Source of the DNA: Euonymus europaeus
Taxonomy: Eukaryota; Streptophyta; Magnoliopsida; Celastrales; Celastraceae
Reading direction: 5' to 3'
Assembly (NCBI GenBank): GCA_963580455.1
Contig: OY756960.1
Location: 29,323,238-29,387,237 of the forward strand
Length of the DNA: 64,000 bases
A model generated the notes under the pieces. That model was not told the DNA's origin. It did not search any database and worked only from the letters and a program-made list of their open reading frames with translations. Made by a program: the position numbers and the translations under genes. Below, piece after piece: positions 44,801 through 56,290 of this stretch; position 1 is the first letter of the stretch, and every line of letters starts with the position of its first letter.

Positions 44801-47800
44801 TTAGATTCTCATTTTATCGCCTGTTGCAGGCCAGTTTTCCTACAAATATAAGCACGTGATGTTAACAAAATGTTTTGCATTGATGCCTTTAGACATGCAT
44901 TTTAAGAAAAAGCATAGAGCAGGAAAAAAATTAACACGCCATCCAGGGGCTAGGCCAGTTAAACAGTCATGGATTGTTTTGGTTAAATAAGAATAGTAAC
45001 AACAAAAGATACCTTGCAGGCATCAAAAATTGGGTGAACCTGTTCAAAGATCTCATCTACTGTTCCAACCGCATTGATCTGCATGATGGGCATCTACTAT
45101 TAAATAAACCTCCCAACGGGCCAGGGATTGCTACCCCCGTACATAAAATGATCAGTAATGTGAATATGAACCAAATATGTAATGATCCAAGGATTGCATC
45201 TTATTCACAGACATACTCTGTGCCCCAGAAAAATACCAGGAAAACTAAGAATTCTACTCCAAACATCTATTTGTCACAGACTACATTACCTTGTGGAGCT
45301 TCCCTCTATTGGAGTAATAGTTAATAACGGGAAGACTTAATGCTTCAAACACTTTAAGCCGCTTCTTGATAGTATTTATATTGTCATCAACTCGGCCCTA
45401 CAATACAACAACCACCTTGAATAATACTTCATATGATTTATTAAATGGATTATCATAAATACTATGCACCTGATTACGGCTTAGCACTCGCTCTATCATC
45501 TCTTTTTCAGGGCAATCAAAGTAAAGCACAACGTTGGGTTCTGCTCCAATCTGCATGGGAGATAAATTGGTTATGAGTTATGACCATGAGAAAGCAGAAC
45601 CAAAGCGCTAATATTAACAAATAGCCTGGTCCCAGGATAGAACAAATCCAGGTTCAAATCAAATCTCCCTTTTTGCAATCACTTGTTTCTCTTTTGATTT
45701 AACTAAGTATCCCATTATTCTGGAACAGGATTTATTTCCCTCGTTGTTCCCAAAATAATAACATAAAATTAATCTGAAGATAATGCATGGAATAAATAAG
45801 AAGTCATGCATTTAAAAAAACAAAGAAAGAAAAGATAATGCACATAATGAAACTCACAATCTGTTCAAATGCTATGCGATTCTCCTCGCTTCTAGGAAAA
45901 CCATCAATGAGAAATTTAACATGATCACTTGACTCCATCTCCTTTTTTATCAATTTGACCGTCACTTCAGAAGGAACAATTTTTCCCTCAATAATTGTTT
46001 TAAGAATCATGGTCCTGCAATCGCATGCGATGATCAAATGGCTTTTACAGAATTTAAATAACGTCCTCAACAAAAGACATTTGGAAAGAATCTACAATTT
46101 TTACCCATATTTACTATTAGAAGCTATTTCCCTCCTTAAAATATCTCCTGCACTGAGATGTGTGAATCCATAAGTCTCAACAATTTTTTCACATTGAGTA
46201 CCTTTTCCACTACCAGGGCCACCTGTGAACATAGCAATTGAGTTCAATATTGAGCAAGGCATCGGACATTCATGATTCAAACAAATAAGCAAGCAATCAT
46301 CACAGAACACTTTCATCAAAGCATTATCAGGCAGAAACTTACAAAAGCACGTAAGCCTCTAGAGTTGCTTTTTCATGATTTGAAAATTGCAAAGACATGG
46401 TCTAGAAAGAAAATATGTTCCACCAACAATAATGCATTCTTCATTTTTTGTTTTCCAAAATCTTGCCTGGCCAGATGATGCATTAGAAACATACAATATC
46501 AACTAAAAGCCTAACTACAACCTAATTGTAGAGTTGCTTCGAAGCCTAGAGACTCATCTCACATGAACAGTCTTTCTACAATGTGGAGGTAAGATTGTAG
46601 GCATCATTTCTTTCCTAGACCCTACCTACACTGTGGGAGCCATGTAGATGGGAGTAGTTTAGAAGAATTTCTTTCAAAAAGTAGCAATAGGACATGACAT
46701 ATGATGTGACATGGCATTTAAAATGCCAATGGTAGTTAAAGCTGAATCAACATGCCACCCACCTTCTGTCAAAAAGGCGTATTATTTGGCATTAAAAATG
46801 CATAATTTTTACCTAACACAAAGGTTATGAATGGAGTTTTGTCCCAGGATGCAATCCCACATTTTGCCTGCATCTAAACAAGAAACAAAAGTGATTAAAA
46901 AATTAAGGAAAAAAAATGCAATTAACATTGTTATTTAAAAAAAAAAACGTTCAGTGAGCAAAAAAAAAAAAAATTCAATCAGGTTAGAGCATAAAGATTC
47001 CTAGTTTCTACCAAAGCTAACTAGCTACCATTGATAGAAATAACAAAAATCAAAAGATAATGAGCTATAAGGGTGAGTTAATCACTAAGCCGAGAATCAT
47101 GCTTTCCATATTGGAGAGCACCTTTGCTATGCTTGGCATGAGGATTGAGAGGGGTTGGTTTGGGAGGTGTTGGGTTGGAGGGGTTCGTAAAAGTGAACCA
47201 TTGCTTAATATTGTAAGGGTTGGGAGGTGTTTGAAAAGTTTATGTGAGTGAACACTTCCCAACCCCTCAAAATAAGGGGTTTTGGGAAAAGGGATGTTGG
47301 GAGGTGTTGGAACCTCTTCGAACGCCTTGAAATGTTCGCGCCAAACAAGAGTTCGGAGGGATTCGCTTGTTCACGAACTCCTCCCAACACCTCTCCCGAG
47401 CAAGGCCTTAAGTGTATTTCATTCTGGTCAACCCTAATATATAGCATACTAGTCCGAGTCCTTTTCTCATACTTGGCCTCCTGACTTGCCTAATTATAAC
47501 TCAATTCTCAACTCAACAAATAATTAAATTGATCCAAGAACATAGCCTATAATTTAGGGATCTCGCATCACAATCCAAAGGCTTCAGCTTCCGTGAACCA
47601 CCAATCCTAAGGCTTCTGTGGAGGATGGATTAGGTCTAGATAACTTTGATTAACATTGCTTATCTTTTGAAAAGCAAAAATCATGTCTATCTTTAATGTT
47701 TGAATGAATATTTTCAAAAAACAGTTTTTGTGCAATATACAATCAAAAGGAAAGTTCGACATGGCAGATGATGGTTAAGACATCATCATCAGAAATTAAC

Positions 47801-48496
47801 CCAACTTAAACATAAATATGCGACCCTAAATCTAAAGCAATGCAGCCAGAAAACATAAGGCAAGTCCTCATAAAATAATTTAGCTATACAATCCTGAAAA
47901 TAAAGAGACGGAATTCACGCAGACTAGTTGGAATAGCTTGTAGATGAGCTATCTTCAACGAGAACAGATTCAATTCTTAGAAAAACAAATGCATTAACCA
48001 AAGGCAAGAAAATGATCATCCGGGTTGTCAAGCTGCTCATGGCCTCATGGGGGTGGGGTGGGGGTGTCTTGTGTTTGGGGTTTTGGGAAACTTTTAAAAG
48101 CATCATTAGGAATATTTTATTGGCAAATTAGGTAAGTCCAAATATGAACAAGATAAATTACTTAAAAAGGGACATCTAATACCATAACAGAGCCAATACC
48201 TCCGTAGTAAGAGACTCCCAGACCTTCAACCTATATGCCGCCTGCCATCAATAATAATAATCGAGATGTCAAAAGTACAAAAGAAGAATCAGCAAGAGGA
48301 GAATCGCTAAAAATAAGTGCATGCAAAATGAACCCTACATTATAAATGAAAAGAATCGACAATCGAAACTAGAGGCATCGAAGACCTTCAGTTGCCAAAC
48401 AGTGAAGGGCGTAGGAGCTAAGCTTCATACCTGGTTCGATAAGGTTGATTTTGAGGAAGAAATCAAGGAAGAAAGCGAAATCACCCGTCTCCACAT
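44801..48496 (-). CDS. UMP-CMP (adenylate-type) kinase, 9 exons, 243 aa
   Basis: Exons 48496-48431, 48241-48200, 46867-46813, 46222-46105, 46014-45858, 45550-45470, 45397-45290, 45078-45013 and 44839-44801 join with GT-AG introns to a 243-aa frame. The N-terminus ([19 protein letters not shown]) is basic and Ser-rich, suggesting import into mitochondria or plastids. The P-loop is [10 protein letters not shown] (about residues 55-64). Then come [11 protein letters not shown], the NMP-binding [38 protein letters not shown] and the short LID SRNQGRVDDN. It phosphorylates UMP/CMP with ATP, supplying pyrimidine nucleotides. The order and gene structure resemble Arabidopsis At4g25280 (from memory). 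Intron 2 (1.3 kb) carries a repeat element. Confidence 0.93.
47085..47412. mobile_element. GGGAGGTGTTGGG-rich repeat element in kinase intron 2
   Basis: GGGAGGTGTTGGG-type words recur at about 47168, 47220 and 47298, and appear inverted (TCCTCCCAACACCTC) near 47379. The outer parts, TTTGCTATGCTTGGCATGAG on the left and the reverse complement of CTCCCGAGCAAGGCCTTAAG on the right, are weakly inverted. This fits an old non-autonomous element inserted in the intron. Its ends are approximate and no target-site duplication was identified. Confidence 0.45.
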
Positions 48497-51400
48497 TGCT
48501 CTAGCTTCTCAAGCTGTGTTTCTCTTTCTCATTCACACTTGTGCCTCTGGCGCCTTTTGCTCGATCTAGTTTCGGTTTTTGCACACTCCGTCCTTCAGTT
48601 AGGCATTCCGTCGAACAGGTAACGCTGCTATCGTACTTTATTTGTCGTGCGATATGTCAACGTGTTCGTACGGTAAGACCGCAAACTGCAAGCTGTGGGC
48701 TTGGAAAAGTACTAGGGTTTTATGGGCCAGAAAAGTCTTAACAAGCCTTTCCGTGCATCCATTGGCCATTATATTAAAATCACATATTAGTTTTATTTCT
48801 ATTATATTAAAAGTTAACATATAGATACACTCACGTTAGTATTATACATCTTTTAATATATTTATATTATTAAAACACAAATCCTTATACATTTTCATTT
48901 CTTAATTTTAGGCAAGCTAACAATTTTAATCTCCTTCAAGCCACATACTCATTTACATCAGTAAAACGCATCTCTGAATGCAGCCACATTAACAAAACAC
49001 ATATTTCAATAAACTTTTGTTGGCCCATCATAATTTTACCATTGCAGTTGTCCTTAGGAATAAAATAAATAAATTCCGACTCATTATTTTGTAATGTATT
49101 CGATCCGTTTAAAATTCAAAAATCGATCATATGGTGTATTCAACTAGTATCCAACCCGTTGTCAGCCCTGCAAAAATAACCATGATCAATGAATCCAAAA
49201 AGTTTGATATGTGATGAGTTTTATATTTGGACTTGCTAATCAAATTTAAGGGTTTGCTTGGATTAGAGTATTGAAGAGTTAAGTAGGGAGGGTTAAATAA
49301 AGTAGTTATTGTATATTTTACTTGGTTTTAAGTGAAAAAGAGTAGGAGGGTAGTGTAGGAGATAAATTTATCTTCTATTATATTTTCATTAAGTGATAAT
49401 TGTGACTCTTTGATTTGGAGATTAGGAGAGTAGAGTAGGGGATAAGTCATTTTAAATGTGTAAATTCTTTAATCTACCGCACTCTATCTTACTCTACGTC
49501 ATATCCAAACAAAATTAATAATTTATACTTTAATTAAATCTTACTTCATCCAATCAAGGTAAAGTTTCATTTAATTACTCTAATTTACTCTACCTCGCTT
49601 AATTCTCCATTACACTGCTCCACTTAACCCCTCTTTTTTATCCAAGCAAGTCCTAAGTGATACTACTTTTATTAGTTAATTTGTAACTTTAATTGATGTT
49701 TGTACACGTTTTTCATTGTTTTTTCTAATCGTACAGCTTAAATCCATTCTCACTAAATTTAGTAGCTTTACATATACATATATAAAAAAAAACAGTTGGT
49801 GCTATAAAAATTCACTCCCCACCCATATTTGTTTTACATTCCAAACTGAGGGTTGCATAGTTGAAATTGGTTCTACTAAACTCATAAAACACCTACTATA
49901 ATTGAAACCCCAAAATTAAATTCGTTCGGATTCTTAATTGAACAAAAATGGAAAACTCAATAGACTACCTTAAGTTTGTGTGTTAACTCTCTTTTGCTAT
50001 TGTTAGAATGACAGCACAACCAAAAATCGGAACCACGAAAATAATCCGTATGGATACCTAATTGAAGTAAAATTGGGAACCTAACTAAATTATTTAATTA
50101 ACACATGACTAGCTTTATACTTGACATATATTCAAAATTAAATTTATACAACAAAATTGATCTCGTTTAATCCGTACGACACATTTTGGCACCTCATGCG
50201 ACTTGGTGGATTATAACGTCCTACTGTGATCGCCCCACCCGGTGCACCACTGGAAGCATGGTACCGCTGTAAATTCGAGTCCTTTAAAATAGAAATCAAT
50301 TTCTATAACATGTCAGTACAACAAGAAAATTCATTCAACATTAGTTCAAAAGTATGAATCTTTAGTCGTAGCTTCACTTGACTTACAGAGTGGGGGATTT
50401 TGTTATGGTTAAAAATTGTGATGTCACCTTTCGAGTCATGTTTACGTTATATATTAGGCCACGGTCCGTTAGATTTTTTAATAAATTATGTAGTAGTTCA
50501 CAGACCCAGGTTACAAGATATCGGTACGACATAATTAGCTCGACATTAACGAGTGATCCAAGTAAATTTATTTTGATTTAACTTTATCATACATACATGC
50601 TATCATAACTGGTACGACTGTCTCCAACTATAATAGTACACCAGTTAACAATTAGCATAATAAATTATTTTATTGGTACCATAATAAGTGATACAAACAA
50701 ATCGGTATGACCGTTATTTATCAATGTAATAATTGATTTGGTTACTCAAATCTTTTATTCTCATACGACAAATATAACGATACAACTTTTAATGTAAGGC
50801 GCCCTAAGTTAGGGTAATTTAATATTTTCACATAATTTACAATTGTTTATAAATACCTCAAATATGTTCATTTAAGATGACATTTTTTATGTTTCACCTG
50901 CTTATATCTCTAAGAATCACTCCTTCACTTACATCATTCGCATGTCATTTATTTTACAACTTTATCTACAAATTTCATATTAATTCTCACGGTCGAGCTT
51001 TTTTGGCAAGCAATATATCGGTGCTCCCAAATTGAATTAGTTCGTAGGACTTCTTTTTTTTTAAGTGGGAGCTCGACGTCATCCTACAATGCGGTCAACC
51101 TTTTGACGTTGATTATTGAAAAATTTGCCCCGAGGCAGTTGAGACTTGAGAGACGAGGCAGGTTCTCGCGGGAAATGGGGGAGTGAGAGAGAGGGTCGAA
51201 CTGATCTCTTTTTCGATTTTGTGTTAATTGAAGAATTAATAAAGTATTAATTTAAATCCAATCATGGTTGCCGCGAAGTGCTTGCGCCTTTTGAGGTGTG
51301 GGTTGAGACTAAAAAAGTGTGAACCTGCCGGACCATCGAATTAAAATCGGGGAACCCCTTCTTCTTCTGGAGAACTGAAGCCTCATTCCAACACTCTCCG

Positions 51401-51586
51401 TATTTCATCGGATAAACGTTTTACAATTACAGTCACAGTCCTTCTCAAATTAGGGTTTATGTACTTTTGTCTTGTCTCACTGACTCTGGCATCTCCTCTC
51501 CCTCTCTCTTTCTTCTTTAGTTTCTCCTCTATCCGTACGATCATCCTTTCGCCTCTTCTCCCGTAACCTAAGAATCGAATACTGAA
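48497..51586. other. intergenic region between the kinase and the MIP pseudogene
   Basis: No supported gene. The first few hundred bases are the kinase promoter and 5' UTR (CT-rich, with a GGCGCC at 48549). One MITE lies at 49251-49653. From 50100 to 50800 the sequence contains 'ggtac(g)gac' type words but no coding frame. A purine-rich patch at 51130-51200 and a CT-rich patch at 51360-51560 probably belong to the old promoter of the peptidase gene. Confidence 0.5.
49251..49653. mobile_element. MITE of about 400 bp with terminal inverted repeats and TAAG duplication
   Basis: The left end is GGTTTGCTTGGATTAGAG. The right end is TTTTATCCAAGCAAGTCC, whose reverse complement is GGACTTGCTTGGATAAAA. 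Both ends are flanked by TAAG (49247-49250 and 49654-49657). The interior contains further inverted AGAGTAG(A)GTAG / CTACTCT words and no coding frame. A TAA-type target duplication would fit PIF/Harbinger-derived MITEs, but the class is inferred. Confidence 0.7.
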
Positions 51587-52876
51587 ATGCTCTTCTGGAG
51601 AACTGAAACCTCCTTCGAACTCTCTCGACATGCTTCAGCGGAACACCACTGCTACGGTCGCCGAACAATGCAAAGTTTCATGCGCAAGACGGCCTCCAAC
51701 CTCCGTTTTAGAAATATCGTCAAATTTTGCCATACAGATGTATCCAGAAGGACCAGAACCCGCCGTTTTCAGTTTACGGCTGGAGCCTTGCAGAACGGGG
51801 CGACTACGGCTTACACCACTTGAAGACTCCCAAAGGCGTTCGACGTTTTGTCGACGAAGCCACTCTAAGGTATCAACAATTGAAAAACAAAAAAGAGATA
51901 TAGAATGTCTGAATATTAAATCTCTATTAAATAACTTGAAATTGAAGATAATCAACATTCGATGATTTTCCACGACTTAACTAAGCTTGATGTAGTTGAT
52001 TTAATATATTTTGACAATGTTCATATTCGCTGATTTTAGGATGAATTTCTTGTTAGCTAGACGGAACTGAGGTCCTTTATATTTGTTTTCCTTTCGTTTT
52101 TAATTATTTTTGCTTGAATGTAAAAGTTGATTAGGTCTGGCGGACTGGTTTAATATATAAGTGGAATGCCTTCATCTACTGAAATTATTGGAGCCATGGA
52201 TGAAATTTCAGATCGGGTTGCCTCTGCCTTTTAAATTATACTTGAGTTGTTTTGTAGTTCGCTTTTTGTTCCCTTCTTTCATTGTATTTTTATTTAAATT
52301 TCCCTATGTAGTGGAAGGACTGATTGAGGTATTTGGTTTCGTCGGTTTTTCTGTTTTTGATTCTGCAGAATTTTGTAGGCATATCCATCCAGACAAATTG
52401 ATATTCTTTCAGTAACCTTTTTACATTTTCAATAGTATTTGTTTGTATGTGCGCACTCATATGCATATGGAAAATTACTGTAAGTTTTTTGTTTGTGTAA
52501 CATGGAATTCGTAACTGAGGCTAGCAAAGCATCAATGAGAATGAACAAATAGATGCATGTGCTTTTGTGATAAGAAACATATTCCTTATGATATATGATT
52601 GATATACATGCATTCCAATGTATAACATGGATGGACACGAGATTTTGATGGCCTGTCCAGCTGTCCTTTGCGGAAAATATGTGTGAGGGGTTGATATGTG
52701 TGATATTTTTATCAAGTGCAAATGTACATTTAAAGGAAATTAGATTCAACTCAGGTGTAAGAATTTTATTGCAGCAAAATTTTATTGTCCTTCACTTAAT
52801 TGCCTTTTCAGCCAGTGTCCTACAGTTTAATATCCTTGGACAACAAGTTCTATGCAATGTGGGATTGTGAATTAAG

Positions 52877-53680
52877 TTTTGGTGTTCCTCTCACTGTACC
52901 AATCTGATTGAGGTTTTGTTCCCTGCCTCCTTGTAGCTCTCTGGGTTGCACCCCTTTGGTGTTTTAATAAAACTTTAACCATCCTTTTTTTTTTTTGGGA
53001 TTTTTGTTAGCTATTTCCAGTAATCACTTTGGTGTGTTTTATTACTGACGTGTAGTATCTCAATACAAATAATGCATTGTATGATGCGGTGAAAAAACTG
53101 GAGTTAGTCATTGAGGAAGCTCACAGGGCTGCTCATTCTCTACGCATCGACTTTGAAAAGGGCGGAATTCATCTCCACGCTGGTTTTTCTCCTTTTGTTG
53201 CTGACAGTTTAGCCATAGACTGTTGCTATTATCATCATCTCATCTTTCAGAAAATAAGCATCTTTTTCCTTTCCAGTAAGTTTTGGTGTTCCTCTCACTG
53301 TACCAATCTGCTTGAGGTTTTGTTCCCAGCCTCCATGTAGCTCTCTGGGTTGCACCCATTTGGTGTTTTAATAAAACTTTAACCATCCATTTTTTTTTTG
53401 TCATTGACTATTTCCAGTAATCACTTTGGTGTGTTTTATTACTGACGCATAGTATCTTAATACAAATAATGCATTATATGATACGGTGAAAAAAGCAGAG
53501 CAAGATAATCATAGAGGAAGTTCACAGGGCTGCTCATTCTCTACGCATCGACTTTGAAAAGGGTGGAATTCAACTCTGCGCTGGTATTTCTCCTTTTGTT
53601 GCTGACTTGGTTTAGCCATAGTCTGATATTATCATCATCATCTCATCTTTCAGAAAATAAGCATCCTTTTTCTTTTTTGC
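52877..53680 (+). repeat. 402-bp tandem duplication inside the peptidase pseudogene
   Basis: AGTTTTGGTGTTCCTCTCAC occurs at about 52876 and again at about 53278. The following text (GTACCAATCTG(A/C)TTGAGGTTTTG, CTCTCTGGGTTGCACCC, TTTAATAAAACTTTAACCATCC, TTTCCAGTAATCACTTTGG) and the whole exon YLNTNNALYDAVKK...DFEKGGIH repeat at the same 402-bp offset. The copies differ by scattered substitutions and small indels. In copy 2 the exon has an altered frame after GTGAAAAAAGCAGAGCAAGA. Confidence 0.9.
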
Positions 53681-55167
53681 GCTTGTAGGGAAACTCGATC
53701 GAGTAAATCAGTTTAATGTTGCCATATTTCATCTGAGCAGGAAGTAAGTATTTTTTTTTCCATATTTCATTTACGTAATCAATATATGCCATGTTCTTGT
53801 TGTGATTTAGTATGGAGCATGTTTTGATGACCTTACCCGAGAAGATATTGTGGATCCTGTGTGTGGATTTTTTGGAGACTTACTGTGATACCCCGACTCA
53901 AGAATAATATAAATAAATAATGAATAAGAGAGTGACACGCGCACAATGAGATGATAGTGAAACCTATAGATTAAATTCGGGTTAAACCAAATCAATACAT
54001 ACAAATATATATATACAATATACTAAAGATTGTAAGAATTATGGAAACCAAATTAAATGGGAATTGAATTAAAAGAAATAAAAGAAGAAAAAAAAGAAAA
54101 AAAACAGAAAAAAGTAAAGAAAAAAAAAACAGAAACAGAGAAGAAAAAGAAGAAAAAAAAGGAGAGAAACGCGATTTTCGCGTTCCAAACTTCGGCGGCG
54201 CCGATCTCCGCTGTCCGGCCACGTCAGGCAACGAGACCGGTACCAATCTCTTCGTCTCCTCGAGGCGTATGAAATCGGTTCAAGAATCATCTTAATCGGA
54301 GCTGTATATCTCCGGGAAAAGCCGTCGGAAGTTTCGGCCACTGCGAGCTTCGACACTCGATTTCTCCCTCCTCCGATCTCCGATTGATGCAAGGCCACCA
54401 CCGTTGAGTTCGTCTCGAAGAGTACTACAAAGCCCAGTTGGTGATTTCCGGCGAAAGTCGCCGGATCTCCGGTGACCCGAAGAGGGGTATTTCGGGTACT
54501 ATTTGACCCGTTTGATTTTTTTTTCCGGGTAAAAATTTACCTGTTCAACTAGATCGTATATTTTACGTATTTACGTGGTATTTGAACGTATTTGTGAGCT
54601 GGTATGTGCATTTTGGTGTAGAACTGGTATATGAGGCTTAATGATGTACGTCGGAAAAAATTATACGGGAAAACATTGGTTTGAGTAAGATGTGAGGCAC
54701 GCTTCACGTAGTAGGGAATACTATAACTTTGCATTATTTTGAGAATTTTTGTAATTCTGTTTGATCGATGATTCTTGCGTTTATTTAATGGAGTTGTGAA
54801 TTTCGGATATAAATGTTTGGTGGTAAAATGTGAACTGAATACTTGGGCCAAAGTGCCTACTGCTAATGTGGATTGCATGTGCATGTTTGAGTGTAGATGG
54901 TTGCTGTGTATAATTCTGCTATGTGGTAACCCCTGCTTTTCATTAAGAAAAGTGTTGTCTTTATAATGAATGCGTGTGATTGAACATTTGTTTATATTTG
55001 GAGGTTATGGAAATTGTGGGGGTTGTGATGTGGAGATTGCAGAGATGTGGAAATGGCCCTGTACGTACAGTGGGTGATAATCCGAGTAAGGATTCGCTAT
55101 GCGGCCACATAGCGAGGGGGTGGCAAGTCCCGGGTAGAAGAAAGTGCCTACCTTCCTTACTCGTAGA

Positions 55168-55262
55168 TTGTTTCCGGCGAGGAGGTCGGAAAGCGGAGAA
55201 AATAGCTTCCGGCGAGGAGGTCGGAAAGCGGAGAAAAATATTTTCCGGCAATGAGGTCGGAA
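55168..55262 (+). repeat. three approximately 32-bp units in the inner LTR
   Basis: TTCCGGCGAGGAGGTCGGAA starts near 55171 and 55208, and TTCCGGCAATGAGGTCGGAA near 55242. The first two units continue AGCGGAGAAAA. This is a short tandem array within the solo LTR. Confidence 0.85.
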
Positions 55263-55459
55263 GGCGTTCGAGGTAGTGACGGATATTCGAGGCGGGTTGA
55301 TAAATAGAAGTGTTATTTAAATTGCCGTGCTTCTCTCAATAACTCTTTGTGAATGTCTTTGTGTGTGAATACGGTATTCCCTACTGAGCTTCGGCTCATC
55401 CCCTATTTCCCATTGTTTATTTTCAGGTGAAACAACTGTGACGAGACTGGGAGTGCAGA

Positions 55460-55482
55460 CAGGACAGGACAGGACAGGACAG
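55460..55482 (+). repeat. ACAGG pentanucleotide repeat
   Basis: Four tandem copies of ACAGG (CAGACAGGACAGGACAGGAC phase) within the inner solo LTR. Confidence 0.9.
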
Positions 55483-56290
55483 TCGGTGTACATACCAAAG
55501 TCGCTGCGTAAGGGTTGAGTGGACCCAGTGGGTTGGGATGGCTGAGCTGGAGTCTCAGTCGGGTATATAAAGTTATTTATGTATTTGTTTATATTTATCA
55601 TCTAAATATAAGTATGTAGATAATTATACTTTTAATGAGTTATTGAGCTTTGAAAAAAAATTATAGTCGGGAGTATGAGTTAGTTACAAGTCACGTGCCT
55701 GGGGATCGGGGCGTGACACTTACTTTGTGGAGCAGAGGTGAGGGCCGATAGGCCCGAACCAAAGCTCTCACAAATTCTTGGGGGCTTTAGTACTATGTTT
55801 TTCGGCCCACTTATCATGTGGCGTTTAGAGTGTTCATAAGTTTTGTAACCCTAGCCGCAAATTGTATTTTGTTTCTCTGAAAATAATGGAACTTTCTGCA
55901 ACTCCGAGGACGTAGGCACAATTGGCTGGACCTTGTAAAATCTATCTTGTTTATCATTCTTTCTTGCATTGATTCTATTCTATCTTTGTTTATCTCCTAA
56001 CAGTTCTTATATGTACTTTGTATGCATTTGATTTTGGTCAGCTTTGGTGAAAATATAACCATCGACCCTGTTCACAATCAGTGTTCTTAAAACAAGTATT
56101 AACCTGTATATGTGCTGTTTTGTCAGATTTTCTATGCATTGGTTGACCAAACCCTTTTTGGGGCACAGCCACCCTCGCCCAGAGATACATGTTCTATTGT
56201 TGCCGATTGAAAAGACATCATACCCACTGGAAGCACGTGGAGGGTACACATTGACAGATCCGATTAGTCATCTTATAAACTATGGTGCAG

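Larger units (their letters stand above)
53884..55718 (+). mobile_element. inner solo LTR, 1835 bp, nested in the outer LTR
   Basis: Termini are TGTGATACCCCGACTC and GGGGATCGGGGCGTGACA, i.e. TG...CA with a short inverted CCCCGA/TCGGGG. A 5-bp duplication, CTTAC, flanks it at 53879-53883 and 55719-55723. The size and termini resemble Ty3/Gypsy-type LTRs of plants. No coding domain, primer-binding site or partner LTR is present. It contains an ACAGG pentamer run (listed separately) and a repeated 'ttccggcgaggaggtcggaaagcggagaaaa' unit near 55170-55260. Confidence 0.85.
53798..56002 (+). mobile_element. outer solo LTR (Copia-like, about 365 bp net), split by a younger solo LTR
   Basis: The element begins TGTTGTGATTTAGTATGGAG and ends TATCTCCTAACA. 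GTTCT flanks it on both sides (53793-53797 and 56003-56007). The right part contains 'ccgaggacgtaggcacaattgg', a phrase typical of the 3' portion of plant Copia LTRs. It is interrupted by the element at 53884-55718; without that insert and its duplicated CTTAC it would be about 365 bp. It lies in an intron of the peptidase pseudogene, between the LSR and FGENI exons. Confidence 0.8.
51587..56290 (+). pseudogene. broken mitochondrial intermediate peptidase (M3 family) gene
   Basis: Exon remnants in order: 51663-51869, ending HHLKTPKGVRRFVDEATLR, reached only after a frameshift; 52157-52216 (ISGMPSSTEIIGAMDEISDR); 52355-52402 (DSAEFCRHIHPDKL); 53055-53165 (YLNTNNALYDAVKKLE, EEAHRAAHSLRIDFEKGGIH); a duplicate of it at 53456-53570; 53689-53743 (GKLDRVNQFNVAIFHLSR); 56039-56075 (FGENITIDPVH); 56121-56290 (IFYALVDQTLFGAQP, then KRHHTHWKHVEGTH and INYGAG). 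These match successive parts of plant mitochondrial intermediate peptidase (compare At5g51540, from memory). The exons between DPVH and IFYAL, including the zinc-binding HEFGH site, are missing: only about 45 bp separate the flanking remnants. The last remnant has a frameshift and TGA for Trp. It cannot encode an active protease. Confidence 0.85.

Noticed and set aside
45640..45690. A GGTTCAAATC word resembling a tRNA T-arm
   Set aside because: No acceptor stem, D-arm or anticodon arm can be drawn around it.
54069..54401. A 110-aa minus-strand frame with a Phe/Leu-rich tail
   Set aside because: It lies in the inner solo LTR, and the Phe run is the complement of a poly-AAG/AAAA stretch.
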